The position numbers were made by a program, and so were the translations under genes. Below, piece after piece: positions 1 through 6,178 of a stretch of DNA of 6,425 nucleotides (positions within the stretch are counted from its first letter, which is position 1; the number at the start of each line of letters is the position of its first letter). The notes beneath the pieces are model-generated. The model did no database searches and had not been told where the DNA came from. It saw nothing but the letters and a program-made list of their open reading frames with translations. Source of the stretch: a bacterium (GTDB taxonomy: Bacteria > Fidelibacterota > Marinisomatia > Marinisomatales > JAHJCW01); contig JAHJCW010000193.1 of NCBI GenBank assembly GCA_018812885.1, forward strand, positions 1 to 6,425, read 5' to 3'.

Positions 1-474
1 TGACAAAAGAATACCCGTAATAATTACCAGAGCTTTTGCTGTGTTGATATAATTTACAAGCTCTTCAAAACCATTTCCAGCTGCGTATATCTTTATCAAG
101 GATACGGCGACAGCTGCGCCCAGCAGTTCGAAAACAATCGATACCGTTGTGGATGTGGGTAACCCGAAGGTGTTGAAAAGGTCCAAAAGAAGAACATCGG
201 TGAGCATTACCGCGAGAAATATTGTGATGAGCTCTGGCATAAGAAAAAGCTGCGGCTGAAAAATGCCCTTTCTTGCCACTTCCATCATGCCGCTTGAAAA
301 AGTAACCCCTGCAAGCATCCCCAAACTGGCTATAACCATAATCACATTATAGGGGGCGACTCTAGCGCCTACAGCTGAGTTTAAAAAATTCACCGCATCG
401 TTACTGACCCCCACAACCAAATCAAAAACAGCAAGTCCAACAAGTAAAATAATTATGGCAAAATATATTTCCAT
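1..474 (-). CDS. PiT-family inorganic phosphate transporter, N-terminal part (runs off the left edge)
   Basis: The minus strand reads open from an ATG at 474 to the window edge without a stop, giving the first 158 residues. The protein is an inner-membrane permease that takes up inorganic phosphate (PiT/PHO4 family). The signature GVSNDAVNFLNSAVGAR (about residues 22-38) corresponds to the family's G-x-ND-x-x-N motif, and GLPTSTTVSIV (about 104-114) to the second, P-STT type motif. Hydrophobic segments are visible at about 4-22, 43-58, 82-100 and 110-128. The SND-AVNF version of the motif is the one I associate with Bacteroidota transporters, which are longer than E. coli PitA; the length cannot be checked here. 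The gene diverges from the sugar cluster and is clearly richer in G+C than it, so it is probably a conserved chromosomal neighbour and not part of the pathway. The family call is secure and the lineage is inferred. Confidence 0.9.
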   Translation of the reverse strand, partial: MEIYFAIIILLVGLAVFDLVVGVSNDAVNFLNSAVGARVAPYNVIMVIASLGMLAGVTFSSGMMEVARKGIFQPQLFLMPELITIFLAVMLTDVLLLDLFNTFGLPTSTTVSIVFELLGAAVAVSLIKIYAAGNGFEELVNYINTAKALVIITGILLS

Positions 475-889
475 ACTATTTATCCCTAACTATCTATTTC
501 TATTAATAATTCATCAAACTCTTGTTTTGTTCAGACAACCTGAAAAAACAGGCAGGACATAATTTGAGGCCACCTATACACCATTTTATTAATATATTAA
601 CTTAATGTTTGAGCCTACTTGTGTGTGCTATTTTGAATTATCACTAATAAAATCAATCGTTTATTTTTATTAAAATTAATAATGAATACCTTAGGTCCTA
701 TATAATTAAAATATTTCTTTTTTGAGACAGATATTGATGTCTAAGTCAGCTTACATCTATGATAGCTCAAGGTAATTAAAAATTTTAGAGGTTTTTGTCT
801 CGATGGAATAGGAATTGTACTAAATAGACGTTTTCAACTAATTTTAAAAGATTTATATAAGTGCATACACTAAGTAGAATAAAAAGTAA

Positions 890-897
890 TAAATTTG
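890..897 (+). promoter_or_regulatory. Candidate Bacteroidota-type -7 promoter element for the polysaccharide operon
   Basis: TAAATTTG matches all six fixed bases of the Bacteroidota -7 consensus TAnnTTTG. It would start transcription near position 904 and leave a leader of about 60 nt before the oxidoreductase ATG at 966. No TTG or TTTG -33 element sits at the expected distance upstream (about 866-870), which weakens the call. The choice rests on position, one consensus half and the presumed phylum. Confidence 0.35.
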
Positions 898-915
898 TCT
901 ATCAAATGTGATTGA

Positions 916-925
916 CTCCGCGGAG
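916..925. repeat. GC-rich 10-bp perfect palindrome in the operon leader
   Basis: CTCCGCGGAG is a perfect dyad lying just after the candidate promoter and about 40 bp before the first start codon. It stands out because the surrounding 400 bp is strongly AT-rich. It could be a protein-binding operator, but a 10-bp palindrome occurs by chance several times in a window this size, so a function is only a possibility. Confidence 0.25.
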
Positions 926-965
926 CTATTTATTTAACAAACCTATTAAATTACAAAAGTATAAA

Positions 966-1931
966 ATGGATAAAAAAAATATTTGTGTTGTCGGTGCAGG
1001 CAATTGGGGTAAAAACCATATTGCTACTTTAATTCAGTTGGGATGCTTAGGGGGGATTGTTGATACAAATGAAAATCAATTAAATATTTTTAAAGAGAAA
1101 TATTCATATATTAAAACTTATAATAACGTTAAAGATTCTTTAGAAGATAATTATAATGGTTATGTTGTTGCTACTAATGCCCAAACACATTATGAAATCG
1201 CGAGTATTTTACTAGAAAACACTCAACATGTTTTGGTTGAAAAACCCATCACGCTCAATAGTGATGATGCAATTAAATTACATGAACTGGCAATTGACAA
1301 AAACGTTAATTTGATGGTTGGCCATGTGTTACTATTTCATCCTGCTTTCCAAAAAATTAAATCATTGCTCGATGATGGTACGTTGGGACAGCTTCAGTAT
1401 ATGTATAGTAACCGTTTGAATCTTGGCACGATTAGAACGGAGGAAAATGTCTTTTGGAGTTTTGCCCCGCACGATATAGCTTTATACCAATATTTCACTA
1501 ATTCATTTCCTAAAAAAATTACCTCTCGCGGCAGCGATGTTTTACAAGATGGCGTTCACGACACAACAATTACTACTTTTGAATATCCCAATCATGTGAT
1601 GGGTCATATTTTTGTTAGTTGGCTACATCCATTTAAAGAACACCGCTTTGTTATTGTCGGATCAAAAGGTATGATTAGATTTGAAGATTCTATAGAAGGA
1701 AAACCATTAGTATTATATGATAAAAGTATTGATTGGAAAGACGGTAAACCGATTCCTCGTAGCGGATCAACACGTCATATTGAATATGATGATAATATGC
1801 CGCTAACTGCAGAATTACAATATTTTATTGACCATTTAAATGGGAATCCAATTACGATTAATAATTCTGAAAGCGCAATTGAAGTAATAAAAATATTAGA
1901 ACTAGCAACAAAAAGTTTAGTGGAGAATTAA
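966..1931 (+). CDS. Gfo/Idh/MocA-family NAD(P)-dependent sugar-nucleotide oxidoreductase
   Basis: This 321-residue cytoplasmic enzyme probably oxidises or reduces a hydroxyl/keto group on a nucleotide-linked sugar. The N-terminal Rossmann fold starts at once with ICVVGAGNWGKNH (residues 6-18, GxGxxG dinucleotide motif). The family's EKP catalytic-site motif is at 92-94 (Lys93), followed by the GHVLLFHPAF strand (119-128) and FAPHDIAL (166-173), whose His169/Asp170 fall where the family's second active-site motif lies. The C-terminal part is the usual alpha/beta substrate domain. I chose ATG 966 because the Rossmann strand begins right after it; an in-frame TTG at 912 would add 18 uncharacteristic residues. 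The next gene starts 5 bp downstream. Its neighbours (acetyltransferase, aminotransferase) make a role in amino-sugar synthesis likely. It resembles the GNWGKNH subgroup common in O-antigen loci more than classical P. aeruginosa WbpB, so its substrate is open. A GGGGGG run lies at 1050-1055. Confidence 0.88.
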   Translation: MDKKNICVVGAGNWGKNHIATLIQLGCLGGIVDTNENQLNIFKEKYSYIKTYNNVKDSLEDNYNGYVVATNAQTHYEIASILLENTQHVLVEKPITLNSDDAIKLHELAIDKNVNLMVGHVLLFHPAFQKIKSLLDDGTLGQLQYMYSNRLNLGTIRTEENVFWSFAPHDIALYQYFTNSFPKKITSRGSDVLQDGVHDTTITTFEYPNHVMGHIFVSWLHPFKEHRFVIVGSKGMIRFEDSIEGKPLVLYDKSIDWKDGKPIPRSGSTRHIEYDDNMPLTAELQYFIDHLNGNPITINNSESAIEVIKILELATKSLVEN

Positions 1932-1936
1932 TAACT

Positions 1937-2443
1937 ATGACAAAACCATTTTTCGTACACGAATCAAGCTATATTGATGATAATGTTACTATTGGTCAGG
2001 GGACCAAAGTGTGGCATTTTTCACATGTTCAAACAGGATCTGTGATAGGAACAAATTGTAGTATTGGTCAAAATGTCAACATTGCCAATAATGTAAAAAT
2101 CGGGAATAATGTGAAGATCCAAAACAATGTTTCTGTTTATGAAGGAGTTGAGTTAGAAGATTACGTATTCTGCGGTCCATCTATGGTTTTTACTAATATA
2201 AAACTACCGAGATCTGAATTCCCCCAAAGAGGTGTCGAATATTATCTTAAAACCTTAGTAAAAAAATCAGCATCGATTGGCGCAAATGCTACAATCGTTT
2301 GCGGTGTGACAATTGGTGAATATGCCCTAATTGGATCTGGTGCTGTTGTAACAAAAGATGTCCCCCCCTACACACTTGTCATCGGTAACCCCGCCCGAAT
2401 TGTTGGTAAAGTGGATAAAAAAGGTAATTTAGTAAGTAGCTAA
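1937..2443 (+). CDS. WbpD/WlbB-like left-handed beta-helix sugar-nucleotide N-acetyltransferase
   Basis: This 168-residue cytoplasmic acyl-CoA transferase is predicted to acetylate the amino group of a nucleotide-activated amino sugar. Hexapeptide repeats run from about residue 12 to 150 (for example VTIGQG, CSIGQN, VKIGNN, VTIGEY), forming the left-handed parallel beta-helix that trimerises and binds acetyl-CoA between subunits. Several blocks match the WbpD/WlbB subfamily closely: KVWHFSHV (24-31), KIQNNVSVYEGVELED (60-75), FCGPSMVFTN (78-87), TLVKK (106-110) and ATIVCGVTIGEYALIG (118-133). Known WbpD/WlbB enzymes acetylate the 3-amino group of UDP-2-acetamido-3-amino-glucuronate. A GGAG Shine-Dalgarno-like sequence at 1922-1925, inside the end of the previous gene, supports the start and tight coupling to it. 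The protein ends soon after NPARIVGKVDKKG, so it lacks the roughly 20-30-residue tail that WbpD-like proteins carry there. The exact substrate is uncertain. Confidence 0.88.
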   Translation: MTKPFFVHESSYIDDNVTIGQGTKVWHFSHVQTGSVIGTNCSIGQNVNIANNVKIGNNVKIQNNVSVYEGVELEDYVFCGPSMVFTNIKLPRSEFPQRGVEYYLKTLVKKSASIGANATIVCGVTIGEYALIGSGAVVTKDVPPYTLVIGNPARIVGKVDKKGNLVSS

Positions 2444-2496
2444 TAAAATAAGCTTATGTTTTCATACATCTTGTAGATACAATTACTAAATTACCT
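2422..2496. repeat. Perfect 14-bp inverted repeat spanning the acetyltransferase stop codon
   Basis: The arm AGGTAATTTAGTAA (2422-2435) has its exact reverse complement TTACTAAATTACCT at 2483-2496, with 47 nt between. The left arm lies in the last codons of the acetyltransferase and the right arm in the gap before the flippase. Two further dyads sit inside the loop: ATAAGCTTAT (2448-2457) and TTGTA-GA-TACAA (2471-2482, directly against the right arm). In RNA this would be a long AT-rich stem with an internally structured loop. No T-run follows, so it is not a standard intrinsic terminator. It could be a processing, attenuation or mRNA-stability hairpin, or the scar of an inverted duplication. 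Confidence 0.6.
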
Positions 2497-2506
2497 AATG
2501 AATAAA

Positions 2507-2539
2507 TTGGCGGTGATGATGTTTAATAAAATATGTTTA
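2507..2539 (+). promoter_or_regulatory. Weak internal promoter candidate ahead of the flippase gene
   Basis: A TTG at 2507-2509 is followed 22 nt later by TATGTTTA (2532-2539), which matches the Bacteroidota -7 box TAnnTTTG in five of its six fixed positions. Transcription would begin around 2546, only about 14 nt before the flippase ATG. The spacing is slightly long and the last base is wrong. I list it because this 116-bp gap is by far the longest inside the operon. Read-through from the first promoter is equally likely. Confidence 0.2.
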
Positions 2540-2559
2540 GAAATTTTTAATTCCATTTA

Positions 2560-3999
2560 ATGACATTAAAACAAAAAACGATCTCCGGAACAATCTGGAG
2601 TTTTATTGATAGTTTTGCTAATCAAGGTATTCAGTTTATTGCGGGTATTATTTTAGCACGTATTTTATCTCCCACAGAATTTGGATTAATAGGTATGTTA
2701 GCCATTTTCATTGCATTGTCTCAATCATTCGTTGATAGTGGTTTTACAAATGCATTAATTAGGAAACAGGATTGTACTCAAACAGATTATTCAACCGTTT
2801 TTTATTTTAATTTTGTGGTTGGCATTATTTTTTATCTCATACTGTTCTTCTTTGCAGGATCAATAAGTGTGTTCTTTAACGAACCTCAATTAGAACTATT
2901 ATTACAAGTATTAGGTCTGGGATTAATATTAAACGCACTTGGTATGATACAACGAACTATATTAACTAAGAATATTAATTTTAAACTTCAAACACGAGTT
3001 TCAGTTGTTTCTTCAACATTATCCGGTTTAATTGCAATCTCAATGGCTTATAATGGTTTTGGAGTTTGGAGCCTTGTTGCTCTCACTTTAAGCCGATTTG
3101 GTTTTACTTCACTATTTTTATGGATGTGGACCAAGTGGAGGCCGAGTTTAATTTTTAATAAAGAATCTTTCAAAGAACTTTTTTCATTTGGCAATAAATT
3201 ATTGATTAGTGGACTAATAGATACAGCATATAGAAATATTTATTATTTAATAATAGGGAAATATTTCTCTGTAGTTGAATTAGGTTATTATACAAGAGCA
3301 GACCAATTTCAAGCTTTGCCCTCTCAGCAATTAACGGGAATTTTTGGAAGGGTTAGCTATCCGATATTATCAACCATACAGGATGATGTGAGAAAATTAA
3401 GAACAGCTTATAAGCGAATCATTAAAAGCACCATGTTAATCACATTTGTATTAATGTTAGGAATGGTAGCCATTGCAAAGCCAATGATCATAACATTAAT
3501 TGGTGAGCAATGGCTACCTTCAGTCATCTATTTGCAATTGCTATGTTTTGTAGGAATGTTTTACCCTTTGCATGCTCTTAATTTAAATATGCTTCAAGTG
3601 CAGGGTAGAAGTGATCTTTTTTTGCGCTTAGAAATAATAAAAAAGGTGTTAGCAGTACCTGTAATAATAATTGGTATTTTATACGGGATAAAAATAATGA
3701 TTTTGGGCATGCTGATTAATACTATAATTGCATATTATATAAACAGTTATTGGTCTGGTAAGTCAATAGGTTATTCTTCGTTTGAACAGGTTAAGGATAT
3801 TTTCCCATCTTTTCTATTGGCATTTACTGTGGCAGTAATTGTGTATATATTGGGGGACATCATTGATTTATCGAATATCTGGATAATGGCTACTCAAATT
3901 ATTGCCGGTACCGTTTTAACAATTATTTTAGCTGAAATTTTTAAATTAAATAGTTATTTATACGTAAAAGAAATAGTTTTCAATAACTTAGGAAAATAA
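2560..3999 (+). CDS. wzx: Wzx-type polysaccharide flippase (MOP superfamily, PST family)
   Basis: This 479-residue inner-membrane protein is predicted to translocate undecaprenyl-linked oligosaccharide repeat units from the cytoplasmic to the periplasmic face, before polymerisation or ligation. It is almost wholly hydrophobic, with about 12-14 membrane segments spread along the chain. The N-terminal block with SGTIWSFIDSF (9-19) and LARILSPTEFGLIGM (32-46) is the hallmark of WzxC/TuaB-type PST exporters, whose LARxLsPxEfG motif follows the first helix. The length is normal for the family. The start ATG 2560 puts the protein in the usual MxLKQKTISG form. The aminotransferase gene starts 10 bp after its stop, which argues for co-transcription. 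Its presence implies a Wzx/Wzy-type pathway; a polymerase is not recognised in the window. Substrate specificity cannot be read from the sequence. Confidence 0.92.
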   Translation: MTLKQKTISGTIWSFIDSFANQGIQFIAGIILARILSPTEFGLIGMLAIFIALSQSFVDSGFTNALIRKQDCTQTDYSTVFYFNFVVGIIFYLILFFFAGSISVFFNEPQLELLLQVLGLGLILNALGMIQRTILTKNINFKLQTRVSVVSSTLSGLIAISMAYNGFGVWSLVALTLSRFGFTSLFLWMWTKWRPSLIFNKESFKELFSFGNKLLISGLIDTAYRNIYYLIIGKYFSVVELGYYTRADQFQALPSQQLTGIFGRVSYPILSTIQDDVRKLRTAYKRIIKSTMLITFVLMLGMVAIAKPMIITLIGEQWLPSVIYLQLLCFVGMFYPLHALNLNMLQVQGRSDLFLRLEIIKKVLAVPVIIIGILYGIKIMILGMLINTIIAYYINSYWSGKSIGYSSFEQVKDIFPSFLLAFTVAVIVYILGDIIDLSNIWIMATQIIAGTVLTIILAEIFKLNSYLYVKEIVFNNLGK

Positions 4000-4009
4000 A
4001 AAAAACAAA

Positions 4010-5134
4010 ATGAGCAATAAAAATAATAAACCTATTTATGTAACATCTCCATCCCTTCCACCCTTGAAAGAGTTTATCACTTATCTTGAACAAATCTGGG
4101 AAAGTAAATGGATAACTAATGATGGTAGTTTCCATCAAAAATTTGAAAAAAAACTAGCTGAATTTCTTGGTGTAAAATATATTTCACTTTTTACGAATGG
4201 TACCTTAGCTCTTATTACAGCGTTACAAGAATTAAAAATAACCGGAGAAGTTATTACTACTCCCTATAGCTTTGTAGCCTCTACTCACGCTTTATGGTGG
4301 AATGGCATTAAACCGGTCTTTGCCGACATTGAACCCGAATATTGTACTATTGACCCTGAAAGAATTGAAGCTGCTATTACAGCTAAAACAACTGCTATTG
4401 TTCCGGTACATGTTTATGGAAACCCTTGTAATGTTGAAAAAATACAGGATATTGCTGATAAATACGGGTTAAAAGTAATTTATGATGCTGCACCCGCTTT
4501 TGGGGTTGAAAAAAATGGAAATTCTATTTTAAACTATGGTGATCTTTCTGTTCTTAGCTTCCATGCCACCAAGACTTTTAACACTATTGAGGGTGGAGCA
4601 GTTATCTGCCTTGATGAAAAAACTAAAAAACGTATCGATTATTTAAAAAACTTTGGTTTCGCCGATGAAACTACCGTAGTTGCTCCCGGCATTAATGCTA
4701 AAATGAACGAATTACAGGCAGCTTATGGTTTATTGCAATTAAAAATGTTTGATGAACAAATTGCCAAACGCAAAATTGTTGATGATACTTACCGAGAATC
4801 ATTAAAAGATGTGGCAGGAATTCGGTTATTACAAATCAATGTGAGAGTTAAACATAATTATTCCTATTTCCCAATATTGGTCGATCAAGAAAAATATGGT
4901 TTAAGTCGTGATGATTTATATCAAGAATTAAAAAAACATAATATCTTCGGCAGACGTTATTACTATCCACTGATAAGCAATTTTTCAGCATATAAAGGAT
5001 TAGATTCAGCCAAATCTGAAAATTTACCGATTGCCAATAGAATTTCTGAACAAGTGATTTGTTTACCAATCTATCCGGATATTGATAAGAATGACATTTT
5101 CAGAAGTATTGATGTTATTACTGCTAAAAAATGA
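4010..5134 (+). CDS. DegT/DnrJ/EryC1/StrS-family PLP-dependent sugar aminotransferase (VioA-like)
   Basis: This 374-residue cytoplasmic fold-type I enzyme is predicted to transfer an amino group, usually from glutamate, to a keto group of a nucleotide sugar. Visible landmarks are LFTNGTLALITAL (60-72, cofactor phosphate loop), GEVITTPYSFVAS (79-91), VIYDAAPAFG (156-165, Asp159 for the PLP ring nitrogen), SFHATKTFNTIEGGAV (183-198, Schiff-base Lys188), GINAKMNELQAAYGL (227-241, conserved Asn229) and the C-terminal RRYYYP (315-320). The WITNDG and GEVITTPYSFVA blocks resemble VioA-type enzymes, which aminate C4 of dTDP-4-keto-6-deoxyglucose, more than the C3-specific WbpE/QdtB types. Position 162 is Pro, where DegT enzymes normally have His, Gln or another polar residue after DAA. 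The gene sits 10 bp after the flippase gene and 24 bp before the next. Family is certain; regiospecificity is inferred. Confidence 0.92.
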   Translation: MSNKNNKPIYVTSPSLPPLKEFITYLEQIWESKWITNDGSFHQKFEKKLAEFLGVKYISLFTNGTLALITALQELKITGEVITTPYSFVASTHALWWNGIKPVFADIEPEYCTIDPERIEAAITAKTTAIVPVHVYGNPCNVEKIQDIADKYGLKVIYDAAPAFGVEKNGNSILNYGDLSVLSFHATKTFNTIEGGAVICLDEKTKKRIDYLKNFGFADETTVVAPGINAKMNELQAAYGLLQLKMFDEQIAKRKIVDDTYRESLKDVAGIRLLQINVRVKHNYSYFPILVDQEKYGLSRDDLYQELKKHNIFGRRYYYPLISNFSAYKGLDSAKSENLPIANRISEQVICLPIYPDIDKNDIFRSIDVITAKK

Positions 5135-5158
5135 AATAATATCATTTAATAATTGGAT

Positions 5159-6130
5159 ATGGAAAAAACTAAGTTAATCAACAGGACTATCGGTATGGTA
5201 GGAATCATTATTTCTATTATACTTTTAATGAATTATACTAGAATAATAATCTTTCTAACTCAACAAAGTAAAATATATTTAAGTCAAGATCACAATATTG
5301 GACCTAAAAGTATATTAATGATAAAAATATTTACAGTAGGATTTATTGTTCTGATTATAACAGTCAGTATAATCTTGCTTCTAACATTAACAAAAATAGT
5401 ATGCCTAAAGATTCAAGAGTTTTTCCAATTAAATAATCCATTTATTAATAATAATTTTCTTAAAAAGCGGCTCGATATATACATTTTAGTAATTGGAACT
5501 TTACTTGTAATTTTTGAAATATTTTGGTTGTTAGCATTTGGAGAAACCTTTGATGAAACTGCGGTTCCCTTAACATTGCCGGAGGGTAAATTGGAAATAT
5601 TCTATGCTTATGTACTTCTATTTTCAATAATTATTCTAGCATTTTCCATTAAAAGAGCAAGTAGTGTGTCATTTCCATTAAAAATTCGAAGAAAAATACT
5701 ATTCATGCTTATTGCAATTCTAGGAATATTAATAATGATTTTCGGCGAAGAAATAAGTTGGGGGCAGCAGATTTTTAAATGGGATTCTTTTGGTTTTTTT
5801 AAAGAGTATAGTTATCAAAACGAAACCAATCTACATAATATCTTTAATCCTTTTATGAAATATTTATATCCGATAGTTGGATCAGGTTCGTTTATATTTC
5901 TATTCTTAATATGGCTATTCCCTAGTAAGAGAAATAATTATTTATTTAATCTGATCTTCCCCCATCCCAGCTTGTTCTTTTTGGTACTAATATTGGCAGT
6001 TTCATCCTTTTTAGGGGGTGGTGGAGAGACCTTTGAACAATTGTTAACCTTATTTGCGTTATTATATAGTGTTAGGATATTTCTTTGTTTGAGGTTTCCC
6101 AATCTTGATCTACTATCAAGAAAGATTTAA
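5159..6130 (+). CDS. Unrecognised polytopic membrane protein with GEEISWGQ and NETNLHN motifs
   Basis: This 323-residue protein has about 8 predicted membrane helices, at roughly 11-33, 52-78, 107-127, 147-164, 179-196, 235-254, 264-285 and 292-311. I cannot assign a function. Three polar blocks look like an active or binding site: GEEISWGQQIF (196-206) at the end of helix 5, QNETNLHN (220-227) in the following loop, and GGGGETFEQ (286-294) before the last helix. An acidic loop FGETFDETAVP (127-137) follows helix 3. The EEISWGQ...ETNLHN pair is familiar to me from uncharacterised membrane proteins in other bacteria, which suggests a conserved family. ATG 5159 is preferred over the in-frame TTG at 5153, which would add only two residues; no clear Shine-Dalgarno sequence precedes either. 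Its place between the aminotransferase and wbqC genes suggests a role in making, modifying or exporting the glycan. It could also be a Wzy-like polymerase, but it is shorter than most and lacks an obvious large periplasmic loop. Confidence 0.8.
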   Translation: MEKTKLINRTIGMVGIIISIILLMNYTRIIIFLTQQSKIYLSQDHNIGPKSILMIKIFTVGFIVLIITVSIILLLTLTKIVCLKIQEFFQLNNPFINNNFLKKRLDIYILVIGTLLVIFEIFWLLAFGETFDETAVPLTLPEGKLEIFYAYVLLFSIIILAFSIKRASSVSFPLKIRRKILFMLIAILGILIMIFGEEISWGQQIFKWDSFGFFKEYSYQNETNLHNIFNPFMKYLYPIVGSGSFIFLFLIWLFPSKRNNYLFNLIFPHPSLFFLVLILAVSSFLGGGGETFEQLLTLFALLYSVRIFLCLRFPNLDLLSRKI

Positions 6131-6178
6131 TATTTTAACATAGATGACACTAGTAAGAATAATTAAACGGAGAATTTT

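Larger units (their letters stand above)
475..965. other. Non-coding AT-rich divergent spacer
   Basis: I see no convincing gene in this stretch on either strand. ATGs such as the one at 803 meet stops almost at once, and no tRNA-like fold is apparent. It must hold the promoters of both the phosphate transporter (leftward) and the polysaccharide operon (rightward). Small dyads are present: TTCAG/CTGAA at 530-534 and 540-544, the 12-bp AT palindrome TTAATATATTAA at 589-600, and AGACA/TGTCT at 725-729 and 738-742. None is followed by the T-run expected of a terminator. I found no TAnnTTTG box facing the transporter gene. The best rightward promoter element is listed separately. Confidence 0.6.

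Noticed and set aside
530..549. A TTCAG/CTGAA hairpin next to an A-run, as a possible terminator
   Set aside because: The stem is only 5 bp, it lies upstream of the divergent phosphate transporter gene, where no transcript should end, and no gene to its right reads toward it.
475..900. A CRISPR array, tRNA or small gene in the long spacer
   Set aside because: No regularly spaced direct repeats, no cloverleaf-like GC stems and no open frame of useful length with a start and plausible codon use were seen.
912..965. An upstream TTG start that would extend the oxidoreductase by 18 residues
   Set aside because: The added residues do not resemble the family N-terminus, the Rossmann strand begins right after ATG 966, and the TTG overlaps the region of the palindrome and presumed leader.
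2422..2496. The inverted repeat as an invertible promoter of the B. fragilis capsule type
   Set aside because: The segment between the arms is only 47 bp, one arm is within coding sequence, the arms do not resemble known Mpi sites as I recall them, and no recombinase gene is in the window.
2509..2521. GGCGGTGATGATG, similar to the start of the enterobacterial ops/JUMPstart element
   Set aside because: Only the first six bases agree, it lies inside the operon and not in the leader, and the lineage appears to be Bacteroidota, where this RfaH system is not expected.
4848..5069. A 73-codon open frame on the minus strand
   Set aside because: It lies wholly inside the aminotransferase gene, has no recognisable domain and reads like the complement of AT-rich coding sequence.
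5153..5158. A TTG start two codons before the ATG of the membrane protein
   Set aside because: The ATG at 5159 is a normal start and the extra two residues have no support from a ribosome binding site.
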